From the NCBI RefSeq assembly GCF_000276665.1, contig NW_004955517.1:493128-557127 (forward strand): a DNA stretch of 64,000 nt, written 5' to 3'. The notes under the pieces are model-generated. The model worked only from the letters and a program-made list of their open reading frames with translations, was not told where the DNA came from and made no database searches. The stretch is from Chinchilla lanigera (lineage: Eukaryota; Chordata; Mammalia; Rodentia; Chinchillidae). Of the stretch, positions 51,701 through 64,000 are shown piece after piece (position 1 is the first letter of the stretch; each line of letters opens with the position of its first letter). A program made the translations under genes and the position numbers.

Positions 51701-54559
51701 TGGGACACGTAAAGGTAAACCATTTTAAGAAAAATGAAGTGCTGTGAGAGGGAGCTCGAGGGTACTCCCACAGCCTCTCATCGAGCCCCCCAGTGGAGGG
51801 AAGCACCGCTGTGAAAGCGCCACAAGTGGCTCAGGAGCAGTGTTTGAGCTTAGTCCAGAGAGAGGGAGTAGTGAAGAAGAGAAGATTAGAATGATGTCTT
51901 CTACAGGGGAGAATGTGCCACAGCTGACTTCCTTTAGAACCAGTGCTGTCTGTTCTGGGCTGGAGGTTATTCGGTATTCTCAGCAACCCCTTGTAGTGCC
52001 CAGAAGCTACGTGGGTTCTGGCACTGCGCAGCTGGACTTCAAGTTCAATCACATTTAATACATAAGCTCCTTATGTTTGGGTAGCCACACGTGGCCAGTA
52101 GCTGCTGTATTCCAGTGCCATGTTAGAATGAAAGCCATCCTAACAGGCAGAAGAAAGGCCTCGAAAGACCCTCTCCCTCCTGGCCAGCCAGCTGCACATA
52201 GCAAAGCAAATCTGGAGGTAAGCGCCTTTTAAAAAACGTAAGTTTGAATCCTCTGAAAGAGGACATTACTGTTGAGGGATATCAGTCTTCTTTTGAGGAA
52301 CATTCTGGGACATGCGATATGACAAGGAGAGTGAACCAATAGGTCCTCAAAGCCTGATAACCCTCAGATTTCCTCTTGGGCCCAACGTTTGCCTTAGATT
52401 TAGATTAGCAGGCTGATTTGAGAGTGGAAATGTGGTCGAGCTCACCTTGTCAGATGACAGTGCTGAGGTCCAGAGAGAAACTGGTCTGAGACTCTAAAGG
52501 GGTTTGAGGACAGAGCCTCACTATGCATCTGTTTCTGGGGTCATGTCACAGGTAACTTAGGGTGCTGTGATATCCTAGATGCCCAAAACTAACTCTTCTT
52601 TTGTAGCTTGATGACTAGTCTGTGTATTCATTCACTTACTCATTAAAGATAAGATGCTAAACGAAAACAGACATGGTCACGTCTTTTTAATTCTTAGTGT
52701 CTTATGGACAAAACACATTATTCTGAAAATCAAGCAGATAGTCAATTGTCAGTGTATTAAGATATTTAAAGGAGACCACAGGATGGGCAGATTCCATGTC
52801 TTTCAAATCAGGAAAAGCTTCACCTGTGAACGTAGTCATTGAGGTGAGAGCTGATAGGTGAACTGCAGTTAGGTTGTTAGGTGCAGCAAATCAATATTTG
52901 GAACACCCACATGTTTTATCTGGTTACCAAAGTTGGAATTGACTTTTGGTTGCCTGGTGGTGGTGGTAGAGAGTTGATTTTGTCTGGAGCTATGTATGTA
53001 ATTATACAACTGGATTTGGGTAGTGTATTGATTATCATGAGAATAAGGTAAAAAATGCTGATGATCGTAATCCTCCTAGGATACCTCTTGGTCTCTGTAC
53101 AGAGACAGATGTGGTGCCATTTATCAAGATAAGAAATAATGTAATAGGCTAGCTTTGGGGATGGAGAAGCAGTTCATCTTGGAACCCCCATCTCCTCAGG
53201 CAATACTGTGCATATACTGCCATCACCAAGCAAAGACCTTCCTGTTGGGGATGAGCAATCACTTGTCACCAGACACAGGAGTTCTTAGTAGACTTTGTCA
53301 TTGATCTCTGCTTTGCAGTTTGAACCAACTCCTCATTCTGTCACTGGCAGAAAGTCAGAAAGATAAGTCAGAGAAGATAACAAATTCCTTGGCCCAAATC
53401 CCTAATTATGCACTGAGCTAATTTATTTGATATGGTACTTGAAATAAATCAACTGTACTATCTCCATTTTTACCTTGCTTTCCTCTTTTTTTTTTTCTTG
53501 TTGACATTTTCACTCCACAAGGGAGGTGGCTGCTTCTGCCAGCCCTTGGGAGTTCCTAGAAGAAACCTTACAAGGGATGAACTATTTCGGTGGGGAAAAT
53601 TCCAAATATGCCTGTTTTACAAATGGCCCTGGAGTAGAATAATCTGATTATACACTTTGAGCATTGCAAAGGTTTTCCTTTAGCATAGAAGTGCAGTGCA
53701 TGATGGCATTTCAGAGTGGAGTTATGGATTGCATATTTCTGAGTGTTAATTAGGAAGAGGTTATCAGCATTCAATAACGTTATTATATTGTTTCCTAGAA
53801 GGCCTGCAGAAAAACAGCTGCTAGCGGTAAACTTTTTGGGGACACAGAGATAAAGCAGGGGTAAAGTGAGCTCTTGTTTGTCATTGAGGAAAATGAGACC
53901 GTCTGGAGTCCTGTTCTTTGGCAGGCCCTGGGAGCGTCTGTTGTGATAAGCTCTGTTGGCAAACTCCGTTTGGAATGTTCTTTGTTGATAATGAAAGTAA
54001 CCAAATGAAATCTGTGCCATTATTGGCTGTTTCCTTGCATACGCAGATGGGGAGACTGGAGCCAAGGAAGTGATTCTTCATTCCCTGCTCAGAGATCTCT
54101 ATGGATTTCTGGAGTTCAGCATGTAGACATTGGAGACAGACAAATCTGCTTTAATGCCAGTCATCAGTGTGAATTATAGTAATCTTAGTTTCATCTGAAA
54201 ATAGGAGTATTGGTGCCTTTTTCTGTAAGAGTGTTACTAATATTAACTTTTACTCTCCTCCTCAGTCTTACATTCAAAGTCACTTGCAAAGAAAGATAAA
54301 TTCCTAATTATAGGATATTGGTTTGTTATTTTTCTGTGCATGCAAAAGATATTTTGCAGAATGTGGAAAAGGAGTTGTAAAGAGAAAGTAATGAGAGTTA
54401 CATGGATGACACCATCATGTGTTGAGCAAGTGAGTGGCAAAGCAAAGTAACACAGATCTGTGGGAATTCAGATGTGACCAGTGGGTGGAGAGAAGCTGCC
54501 ATGAGTCACTCCTTAAAAACCGGATCTACAATGCAGGGGTTTGGGAGGATCCCTGAGTA

Positions 54560-54790
54560 GCTTTTACATATACTATCTCTACTTACTCATTCACTTATTC
54601 TGAAAAAAATTCTTGAGTGACAGTATGTACATGGTACTACGTAAGGCCTGGGAATACAGGTGCATAAAAACAGGTGTGTTCTTATGGAGCTTACAGTCTA
54701 AGGGTAAAGACAGATGCAGATTAAGTAAACAGTCTGGCAAACACAGCAAAGGCATTAGGGAGGAGAGTTACACGTTTCCCTGTTGGTATC
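54560..54790 (-). repeat. L2 LINE relic (antisense)
   Basis: 'tcattcacttattctgaaaa', 'aggcctgggaatacaggtgc' and 'cttatggagcttacagtcta' followed by 'aagtaaacagtctggc' match the reverse of the L2 3' end. Confidence 0.7.
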
Positions 54791-54861
54791 TAGGAGCTAA
54801 TATAATAAAGGCCGCAGCTGCCACTGCCTCTTCCTCCTTTCTGTCCTCCTTTCATCTTCTT

Positions 54862-54935
54862 TGGTACTGAGAATGAATCCAGGGTGTCTTGCGTGCTAAG
54901 CAAGGCTCTGCCCTTAAGCCATATCCCCAGCCCAA
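54862..54935 (-). repeat. ID SINE (antisense), diverged
   Basis: 'ggtactgagaatgaatccag', 'gcgtgctaagcaaggctctg' and 'aagccatatccccagccc'. The 'gcttagcacgc'-type core differs from the 'gcctggcaagc' core of the younger IDs here. Confidence 0.8.
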
Positions 54936-57127
54936 ATACAGATTCTGTGTGAGGGCTGAGCACCAAAGCCCAGAAGGCTCAGAGCCAGAAGAGCAAAAGA
55001 AAGTACCTGGAGAGCAGGCCAGGCCAAATCCCTCAGGGCCGTGAGGCCACACCCAGAACAGCTGTGCTAGAAGTCCGCCAGACCTGAGTGAGTCTACGCA
55101 GTGAAGAGAGTAGGCATTTTGTAAACACCTCTCTGTAAAAACAAGGAAAGCTCCTTCTGCCCGCTACGGCTCGCTTTGGAAAACTTGTCCTGTAGGAAGA
55201 AAGGCTCCCTAACACCCTCCGCATTTGCCCTGGACTAGCCAAGGATCAAGCACGTGACCCCACGGGAGACTGTGCTGCTGCTCTGGGACTCTGCGTTCCT
55301 CCTTTGCGCAAGAGGAAGAATTCCTCTGCAGAGGGTGACCCCCGGCAAGCAGCAGCCGCACCTGCATACTTGTTAGGAGTGTCAGCTCGCAGGCCCACCC
55401 TGACGTATTACATCAGCATGTACGTTTCATGCACTTTGATTGCTTGTACATTCAAGTTTGAGGGAAGTGATAGGTGCTATGTAGAACCATTGTCAGCAGC
55501 AGGTTCTGATAAAGTTTTCTTCCCAGTGCTTAGCAGAGCGCCTATATAGTGTGAAAGGATTCCCTGTGAAGAAATGAATGAACGCTAATGTTGTACAAGT
55601 TGAGAGGCCAGAGAGATTGGATTCATTCTTACTCAAAATCTAGGGTTTTAGTCTTCCTTAAATATTTTATAAAGCTCTAAATATTGATTTTCCAGGCCCC
55701 ATTAATTTTTAAATGTGTCAGAAAGTATTTTCCTTGACTTTTCGTGGCCAAAGAGTGATTCTACTAATTAAGGCCAACAGTGCCTCCCCTCCCCTCCCCT
55801 CCTGAGCCACCACCTCTGCTGAGTCTCATCACAGAGCCAGTTCTGGAGATAGCAGCAGAGAGCTTTCTTACTGGAGAGGGGGCCTGGTCTCCTCAGGAAG
55901 TGTGTGTCGGGTAGGTAACCTGCAGACCATGGAAGAGTCAAGCTCAAGGATCCTAGACACTGTATAGTCTGCCAGGGAGTTACCTCAATTAACTTTTAAA
56001 TCATGTATAATTCATCAAATGATTTTTCCTTAATACCACAGTCTCCTGTGCGTAATGCGTACTTGCTGCAAGGTTTGCATTTCCATGATGGTTACACACG
56101 GCTTGATCATTTTATGAGCAGAGCGCACCCTCCGGTACGAAGAAGAGTTTTCCTTTAGGTTAAGTGTTGTGAGCTATAACCCTGAGGGGCCAGGCAGACT
56201 GGGCAAGAGGATGAACAGACTGGGTACTGGCGACAAGGCCCCATAGTACCCATGGGGTGCTGCACATTGCCCATCCTCTCAGTTGCCCATCCTTTAAATC
56301 AGTTTAAAGATTGATTTGTGAACTACTGAGGAGTTTCAGAAGTTTTAGATTTTTGTACATTTCTCCTTATACCTCTGATCACGCCCCTGTTTCTGCCCAG
56401 TCCTTTGCACTGCAAAACCACTGAGTTCTCTTCTGGGTTGGGGCCAAGCAACACCAACAGTAAAGGATAAACTTGTCTGTTTGAACCCTCGATTCCTTGA
56501 GTATGTTGGGGCAAATTAGCTTGAGACACTGTGCCTATCAGCATTGTGCAGAAGAGCTGGAGAACGAGGATAGACTGTACAGTTTTTCTAGTGATACTGA
56601 GAATCTAGCTTTCAGTGGGAAACAGTCCGTTTTTAAATGATGGACACCAAGACATATCTCTGAGGGAACGTTTGAACCGTCTGCAATTCTACCACTAGAT
56701 AGAGGCTTTTCTGTGACACTCACTAAATGAGAAGCATAAAACATTGGAACTATAGCATACTTACGATGGCTTATAGCTGACAGAGTGCATGCAGGAAGCC
56801 CTGTGTGTTGGAAGATAGTCCCCCAGGGTCACTGCAGCTTGTGCTCCACTTCTTGTGTCAAAAGTGCTGTGTCCAGGTGCTATGGAAGGCTTGGTTCTGT
56901 GGTCATTGGCTCCTTGCTTACCTACAGCAGTGAGCAGAATGGTCAGCTCCCTTGGACTGGGCACTGTAGATACAGGTTTCCATTAACCCTTACACAGTGT
57001 GGCGTGGACCTCAACTTAAAAGACTGTGACACACAGTGTCAGCAATAGGTATCACTTACCCAGTCTCATGTAGTGACCAACTTGTATTTTGAGTGAAAGC
57101 TTTAAATGGTGTGTATGTGCATATGTG

Positions 57128-57182
57128 TGTGTCTGAGGATTGAACCTAGGACTTTTGTACTGAGCTACCTCCCCAGCCCTTT
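57128..57182 (-). repeat. ID SINE fragment (antisense)
   Basis: 'ctgaggattgaacctaggac' then directly 'ttttgtactgagctacctcc' and 'ccagccc'. The central part is deleted. Confidence 0.75.
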
Positions 57183-57369
57183 TTCTTATTTTACCCTTAT
57201 AACAGTGCTGTAGGTGTAAAATAACTTCTCTTAGAATTTCAAGGTAGAGGGCAAAGATTTATTAAAACATGTAAAAATGTCTTGTTGAGGACATTTTTGT
57301 GTAGTGTGTTGTGTAGTGAATTAGTGGTGAACTTTGAACTCTGCTGTATCTTGATAGATTGATAGATAC

Positions 57370-57767
57370 TGTTATGGTTGGTACATTGTGTCAACTTGGG
57401 GAGTCCAGAGGTTTGGCTAAGTGACTCAGCAGAAAGCCAAGGTGCTTACTTTATATACACCCTGAGCCTGTAAAAGAGGAGGGCATAGAGATTATGTGAG
57501 AGCTACATGCCGCTTAGGTGGGGATAGCCTGTTTACAATGTAAGGAAAAAAGAGGCTGCTTGCCGCCATTCCTCCCTTTTGCTCTGGCTGCTTTGCTGTT
57601 CAGCTGCCATTCCCTGCTTTGCTCTTGTTGCTTTGCTGTCTTCTGCCTCGGAGCCAGCCAAGTATGGACTGAAACCTCCACAAACTGTGAGCTAAATAAA
57701 CCTTTCCTTCCTTCGTTTTGGATATTGGTTATTTTGTCTCCGCAACAAAAAAAAAGTAACCAAGACA
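57370..57767 (+). repeat. 5' LTR of the MaLR element
   Basis: 398 bp from 'tgttatggttggtacattg' to 'aagtaaccaagaca', with 'tatggactgaaacctccaca' and 'gagctaaataaacctttcct' (polyadenylation signal aataaa). Confidence 0.8.
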
Positions 57768-58830
57768 GAATTTGGTACCAGGAGGGGGGTCATTGCTGTG
57801 ACTATACCTGACCATGTGGTTCAAGAGCCTTTGGAAATGGCTTGTGGGAAGTGTTCGGAAAGGTTCAAAGATGTCGCCTAAAAGAAAAGCGTTAAAACAC
57901 CTTTGGCTGTTCTGTCTGGGAGGTTCTGGTCAGAGCTCCAAAGACCAGAAGGCTGATAAAAATCGTGCCGGTAAAGACCAGGTTCAGGAGGTCTCTGCTG
58001 GAAAGAAGGACTCCAGGCGGTGTATGTTATGGCTTGGCAGAAAGTTTGTCTGGGTTTTGTTCGTGTCCAGAGACTTTGCCTAAGACTGAGATTAAGGGCG
58101 GCAGTGGACTGATTAATCTGGCAAGAGAAGTTTCCCAGGCACTCAAATGTTGGGAAAGTTACATGACTATTGTTGGGGGCTTTTAGCCGGATTTATATTA
58201 AAAATCAAGAGCAAAGAGCCCAACAAGATGATTTAAAATGTTGTGAGTTTGGCCAAAAAAAAGCTCCAATAAAGCTGTAGACTGCAAAAATAAGGCTAAA
58301 GAGATCTCCATTGCTGAGAAAAAACAAGAAAATAAAAAAGATGGCCTAAAGACACCACAAGCAGCAACTCTCTACCCTTTGCAGCCTCCAAACTGCAAAT
58401 GCAAAAGACCTTGCCTTAAAAAAAAAGCCACAGAGCACCATGTTCCAAAATGGCGGTGGCAGCTGCACCAGGTTTCAAAATGGCGGCAACATAAAAAATT
58501 TGTTCCTCAAAATTAGATTCAGAGTGCCCAGTGATCCAGTCACTTGACCCCTATGGCCAAAAAAAAAAAAAGCTTGGCTACTGTTCCAGATGGCAACAGA
58601 CCTTATCATCCATGTGGCCCTGGCTTTCAATACATAAAAAATACAAGAGTTCTGAGGTTGAAAAGGCTTCCACCCAGATTTCAAAAGGCCTGGGAGGCCA
58701 GGCAGTGTGCCCCTGAGGGAGCAATATATAAAGCTGTAAATATAAAACAAAAGATACACTAAAAACCTCAGTTTAAAAAAGCCAGGACCATAGATCATCA
58801 AAAAAAAGCTACAAAAAAACCCCAAAACAG

Positions 58831-59078
58831 GCCTGTTTACAATGTAAGAAAAAAAAAAAAAGAAACTGCTTGCCGCCATTTCTCCCTTTTGCTCTGGCTG
58901 CTTTGCCGTTCGGCTGCCATTCCCCCCTTTGCTCTTGTTGCTTTGCTATCTTCTGCCTCGGAGCCAGCCAAATATGGACTAAAACCTCCACAAACTGTGA
59001 GCTAAATAAACTTTTCCTTCCTTAATTTTGGGTGATGGGTATTTCGTCTCAACAACAACAAAAAAAGTAACCAAGACA
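58831..59078 (+). repeat. 3' LTR of the MaLR element, 5'-truncated
   Basis: Starts at 'gcctgtttacaatgtaag', which corresponds to 57527 in the 5' LTR, so the first ~157 bp are missing. From there to 'aagtaaccaagaca' it matches the 5' LTR at roughly nine of ten positions by eye. Confidence 0.8.
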
Positions 59079-59600
59079 GATGTATAACAACAATTTCATA
59101 CAGTTCAACCTAATACATACTGGATCATTCTCCAATCTTACACTAATTTCTAAAAAAGAAACAGTTCTGAATGAATGGATTATTTTGTGTGCTTACATTA
59201 ATAAATCAACTAATCGTTTATTAATTTAAAAAGACTTTGAAATTGAAAACCAAGGACAGACACCTACTGGAAAATCCACACGTATTTGCCAAATGTAGGT
59301 GGAACTTTTATTTTCCAGGCACTTCTGCTATTAACTGTGGATATAAAGATTTAATTGTTTTTTAAATGATAATAATTTTAAGAATATGACTTTAATGTTA
59401 CTGAGAGTGAATTTTGTGATTATAAAATTATGAACTTAGGAGTAAGGAGTCTCTACCTTTGGTTACACCTTGCAGTGGGTTCTTATTTATAGACATTAGT
59501 CTATTTAAAACGTACCTGGTGTAATAGTGGTGGTAAGGAATTACAATCAAGTTCAATAGTACTATAATTCTATTTTTTCACTCTGTTGGACTTTGTTTTT

Positions 59601-59693
59601 TTTTTTTTTTTGCGGTACTGGGGATCGAACTCAGGACCTTGCACTTGCCAGGTAGGCGCTTGTGCCACTGAGCTATAACCCCCTTGGACTTTG
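59601..59693 (-). repeat. ID SINE (antisense)
   Basis: 'gcggtactggggatcgaact', 'ggaccttgcacttgccaggt' and 'ccactgagctataaccccc'. Perfect 15-bp duplications ttggactttgttttt at 59586-59600 and 59694-59708. Confidence 0.95.
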
Positions 59694-60540
59694 TTTTTAA
59701 ATAGTTAACCATTTTACTTTCCTAACCCTCACTAAATAGTCTTTAGTCAAGGAAAAAGTGGACACCTTGGCGTCCTTGCCCCTGGAGGAAGGCCTGGGTC
59801 ATGGACTGGGCTTCTCCTTGTTCCAAGCGAGCCCTGAGGACTTGTGGGTTGCCTGTCCTCAGCCTCTTTGCTCGCTTGCTTGCTGTGCCTGTGAGCTGGG
59901 AATCTTAAGGGAGGTCTTGCAACCTTTGATAGATCGCCTTCTGGGCAAGGCTGTAATGAGTGAGCTGAGTGAAGGCCAAGAGAATGCACTTAAAATTCCT
60001 GCATGCGATGGCTCATCTACATATGGAGCCCCTTTTTTATTTTTCCTTTTTGTCCAATAGATACATTTATTAGCATGTGGGAATTTTTGCAAAATGTTGA
60101 GTGTCATTGTGGCATTGTCACACATGTATATAATGTAATTTGATTATATTACCCTCCAATCTGCCATGTTTTTAAATTTTTATGTGCAGAGTTCCCTTAC
60201 CAACATAGACATTACACCACCTTCAAAGGAAATGAACGTATATATTCAAAAATTTGATTGAAAAAATACTTTAAGGAAATACGAAATCCTCTTTTTAAGG
60301 ATAACGTTTAATGAAATCCAATTCTTTTTCACCTGTAGATTTCATGAAGACTAAATTTTGGTCTTTTTTTGCCTTTCATGGTTATGTGGTCCCAAGGCTA
60401 GAGTGTGGGATTGGATCATAGGAAAGAGACATTGTTTCCAGGATTTATTATTATATTCAAATTCTGCCTTATTAAACTTAGATTTTGTTTTTCATTAAAA
60501 AAACCAAAATAACGAAAATTGATATGTATACATAAGGAAA

Positions 60541-60984
60541 GCTGGAATAGGTATGTTGCTGATGTCTTTATTGAAAGGAACAGTCAATGCTTAAAATTTT
60601 CTTTTTTTTCTTGACCAATTTTGCATGCTTAAATGTAGTAATCGGAATGACTGATCTGAAAACAACAATGTGCAGTATAGGAATCATTGTTGAACTCCTA
60701 CCATCTTGTATGGTGAAGTTCTGCATCATTTCCAGTGGTTTTTTTTTTTTATTGTTGTTACTGTCTTTGATTGTTTGGTCAATCTTACATTCTTATGTCT
60801 GGTGGACTGAGCAACTTTGTTGAAGATAACAGTATGTAATGTAGCAACCATTGTTAATTCCTATCATTTTGTTTTGAGGTCATGTATCATTTTTATTGTC
60901 TTTATGTTGTTTTAATTTTGTCTTCATCGTTGTTTTGTTAGTTTCGTTTTTAATTTTTCAAAGAAAAAAAATTTTAAAAAATAA
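60541..60984 (+). mobile_element. L1 (or HAL1) 3' UTR fragment
   Basis: 'gaccaattttgcatgcttaa', 'gaacaacaat'-type repeats, 'catcatttccagtgg', 'cttacattcttatgtctggt' and the A-rich end match the 3' UTRs at 18890-19335 (sense) and 4184-4550 (antisense). No coding part is attached, so it is a strongly 5'-truncated insertion. Confidence 0.75.
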
Positions 60985-62061
60985 ACTTAGATTTACAAAC
61001 ATTGGTTTAGATTTAATGACGGATTCAGTATCACTTCCTGTCTTCTTGGCCTAAAAGACCTGAAGTGTTCAGTGGGTCAGTGATACTTTTATGTTGATAT
61101 TTTTATCACATAGAGAAAAAGTCAGTATTATTATTAATTATTTTTAATTAACTTTGATTATTCATGAACCACCTTCATGTTTTTTATAAGGGAACATATC
61201 TATTCACTAAATGCTTTCTTTAAAGTAACTGTTAAAACATAACTTATTTTTGAACATAAGTTTTCCGCAGGAAACTCCAATCACTACCATCACTATTGCT
61301 TATTCAGTTGCTTAATTTCTTTTATAAATCTGCGTTTTCAAACTTTCAGTTACAAATAAGGTAATTTTTTAAAATCGTTGCTTTTTTCTCTTAAATTTTA
61401 AAGAGAAACTTTGTATTTCTAATATAGCTTACTGGCTAGATTTCTCTATTGCAAATTTAAAACATACATGTGTATTAAAAAATAGGATGAAAGAATCTAC
61501 TTATTGTACCATTTAAAATCACATGATACATTGTAGTGGGATTTGAACCAAACTTTGAGGTAAAAGCAAATATGGGCCATTTCTGGAAGAATAATCCCGA
61601 AGTTGCCACTTCGACACAGAGCTCCCTGCTAATGCTTGCAAGGGATGTCACCACCGTGCGTGACCCACCTGCCATTTGGGTCAAGAGGCGCCACGTGGGG
61701 TTCAGTGCCCTTTTTCTAAAATGTTGCCCTGGTTCCCCCTTAAAGAGGGCAGGTGACCTCTACTTTTCAGGCCTGTAAAGATACTGGCAGTAATGAATTT
61801 TTATTTTTCTGTAAGTCTCACTCTAAATCAGATTCTACATTATGCTAGTGTCTATATATAAAAAGATGACCAATTGAAATTCAAATGTAATGAGAGTGAA
61901 GGTTTTCTATTCAGCACAGCTGCCTTTGTTTTTAGCTCTGGTAGGTTCTTTGCACCAAAACAGTGCAGCTTTTCTCTCTGCTTCAGCAATCACCGTATGT
62001 ATCTGGATAGCAAAGACATCTTCACTAACCCATTTCAGAAGTGAAATACAGTGTGCTCTAG

Positions 62062-64000
<1,939 letters not shown>

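Larger units (their letters stand above)
57370..59078 (+). mobile_element. MaLR element with both LTRs and internal region
   Basis: A 5' LTR (57370-57767, TG...CA) is followed by 'tttggtaccaggagggg' and 'tcattgctgtgactatacct', the standard start of MaLR internal sequence. About 1.05 kb of noncoding interior ('gctttcaatacataaaaaat', 'caaaaggcctgggaggccag') ends in an A-rich stretch before the 3' LTR (58831-59078). Flanking 5-mers gatac and gatgt match at 3 of 5. MaLR elements are nonautonomous ERVL relatives; no gag, pol or env frame is visible here. Confidence 0.8.

Noticed and set aside
53568..54065. 165-codon open frame on the minus strand
   Set aside because: Low-similarity composition and no start context or domain; considered chance in AT-rich intron.
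58441..58500. Repeated 'aaaatggcggyrgc' words suggesting YY1-like promoter sites
   Set aside because: They lie inside the MaLR internal region, with no CpG island or exon nearby, so they are best explained as part of the repeat.

Overview
This is a window of mammalian nuclear DNA, almost certainly rodent. The protein-coding signal is two spliced exons of the scaffold gene MAGI1 on the + strand, separated by very long introns. The rodent call rests on the repeats: tRNA-derived ID SINEs (box-A-like 'ggctggggatttagctcag'), 7SL-derived B1 SINEs, B1-ID composites, and rodent-type MaLR LTRs. The ID sequence ('gcctggcaagcgcaaggtc') and the B1 tail ('gaactgcatagtgagacc') look to me most like beaver or a related castorimorph, but I have not verified the species.

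Layout. 1-690: shore of a CpG island with no recognisable coding exon. 691-17000: intron with SINEs, a solo MaLR LTR, a 1.77 kb ORF2-less L1 (HAL1-like) with a perfect 15-bp target-site duplication, two hAT-like elements and a Tigger fragment. 17000-21500: an L1M fragment followed by a retrocopied KRAB zinc-finger pseudogene, which was later split by a 5'-inverted (twin-primed) L1. 24515-24960: an assembly gap of 446 N, with CpG-rich flanks and good splice donors just downstream. 25000-46247: intron with L2, Tigger, MaLR and MIR relics and one apparently chimeric ID/B1 SINE.

46248-46367 and 62174-62380 are the two MAGI1 exons. They encode part of the guanylate-kinase-like region and the acidic linker before the first WW domain. 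Both have canonical AG/GT borders, and their phases (2 bases completing a codon, then 1 base left over) join correctly. The intron between them (46368-62173) holds an L1M, IDs, LTRs and a MaLR provirus-like element with both ends. The window ends inside the next intron.

The two exons work together as one transcript. Everything else is intronic, mostly transposon-derived. The most interesting signals are the full-length half-L1, the nested retrotransposition in the zinc-finger retrocopy, the chimeric SINE, the hAT-like pair, and the possible CpG-rich alternative promoter hidden by the gap. Repeat family names come from memory of consensus features, without a database search; their boundaries are approximate unless a target-site duplication is quoted.
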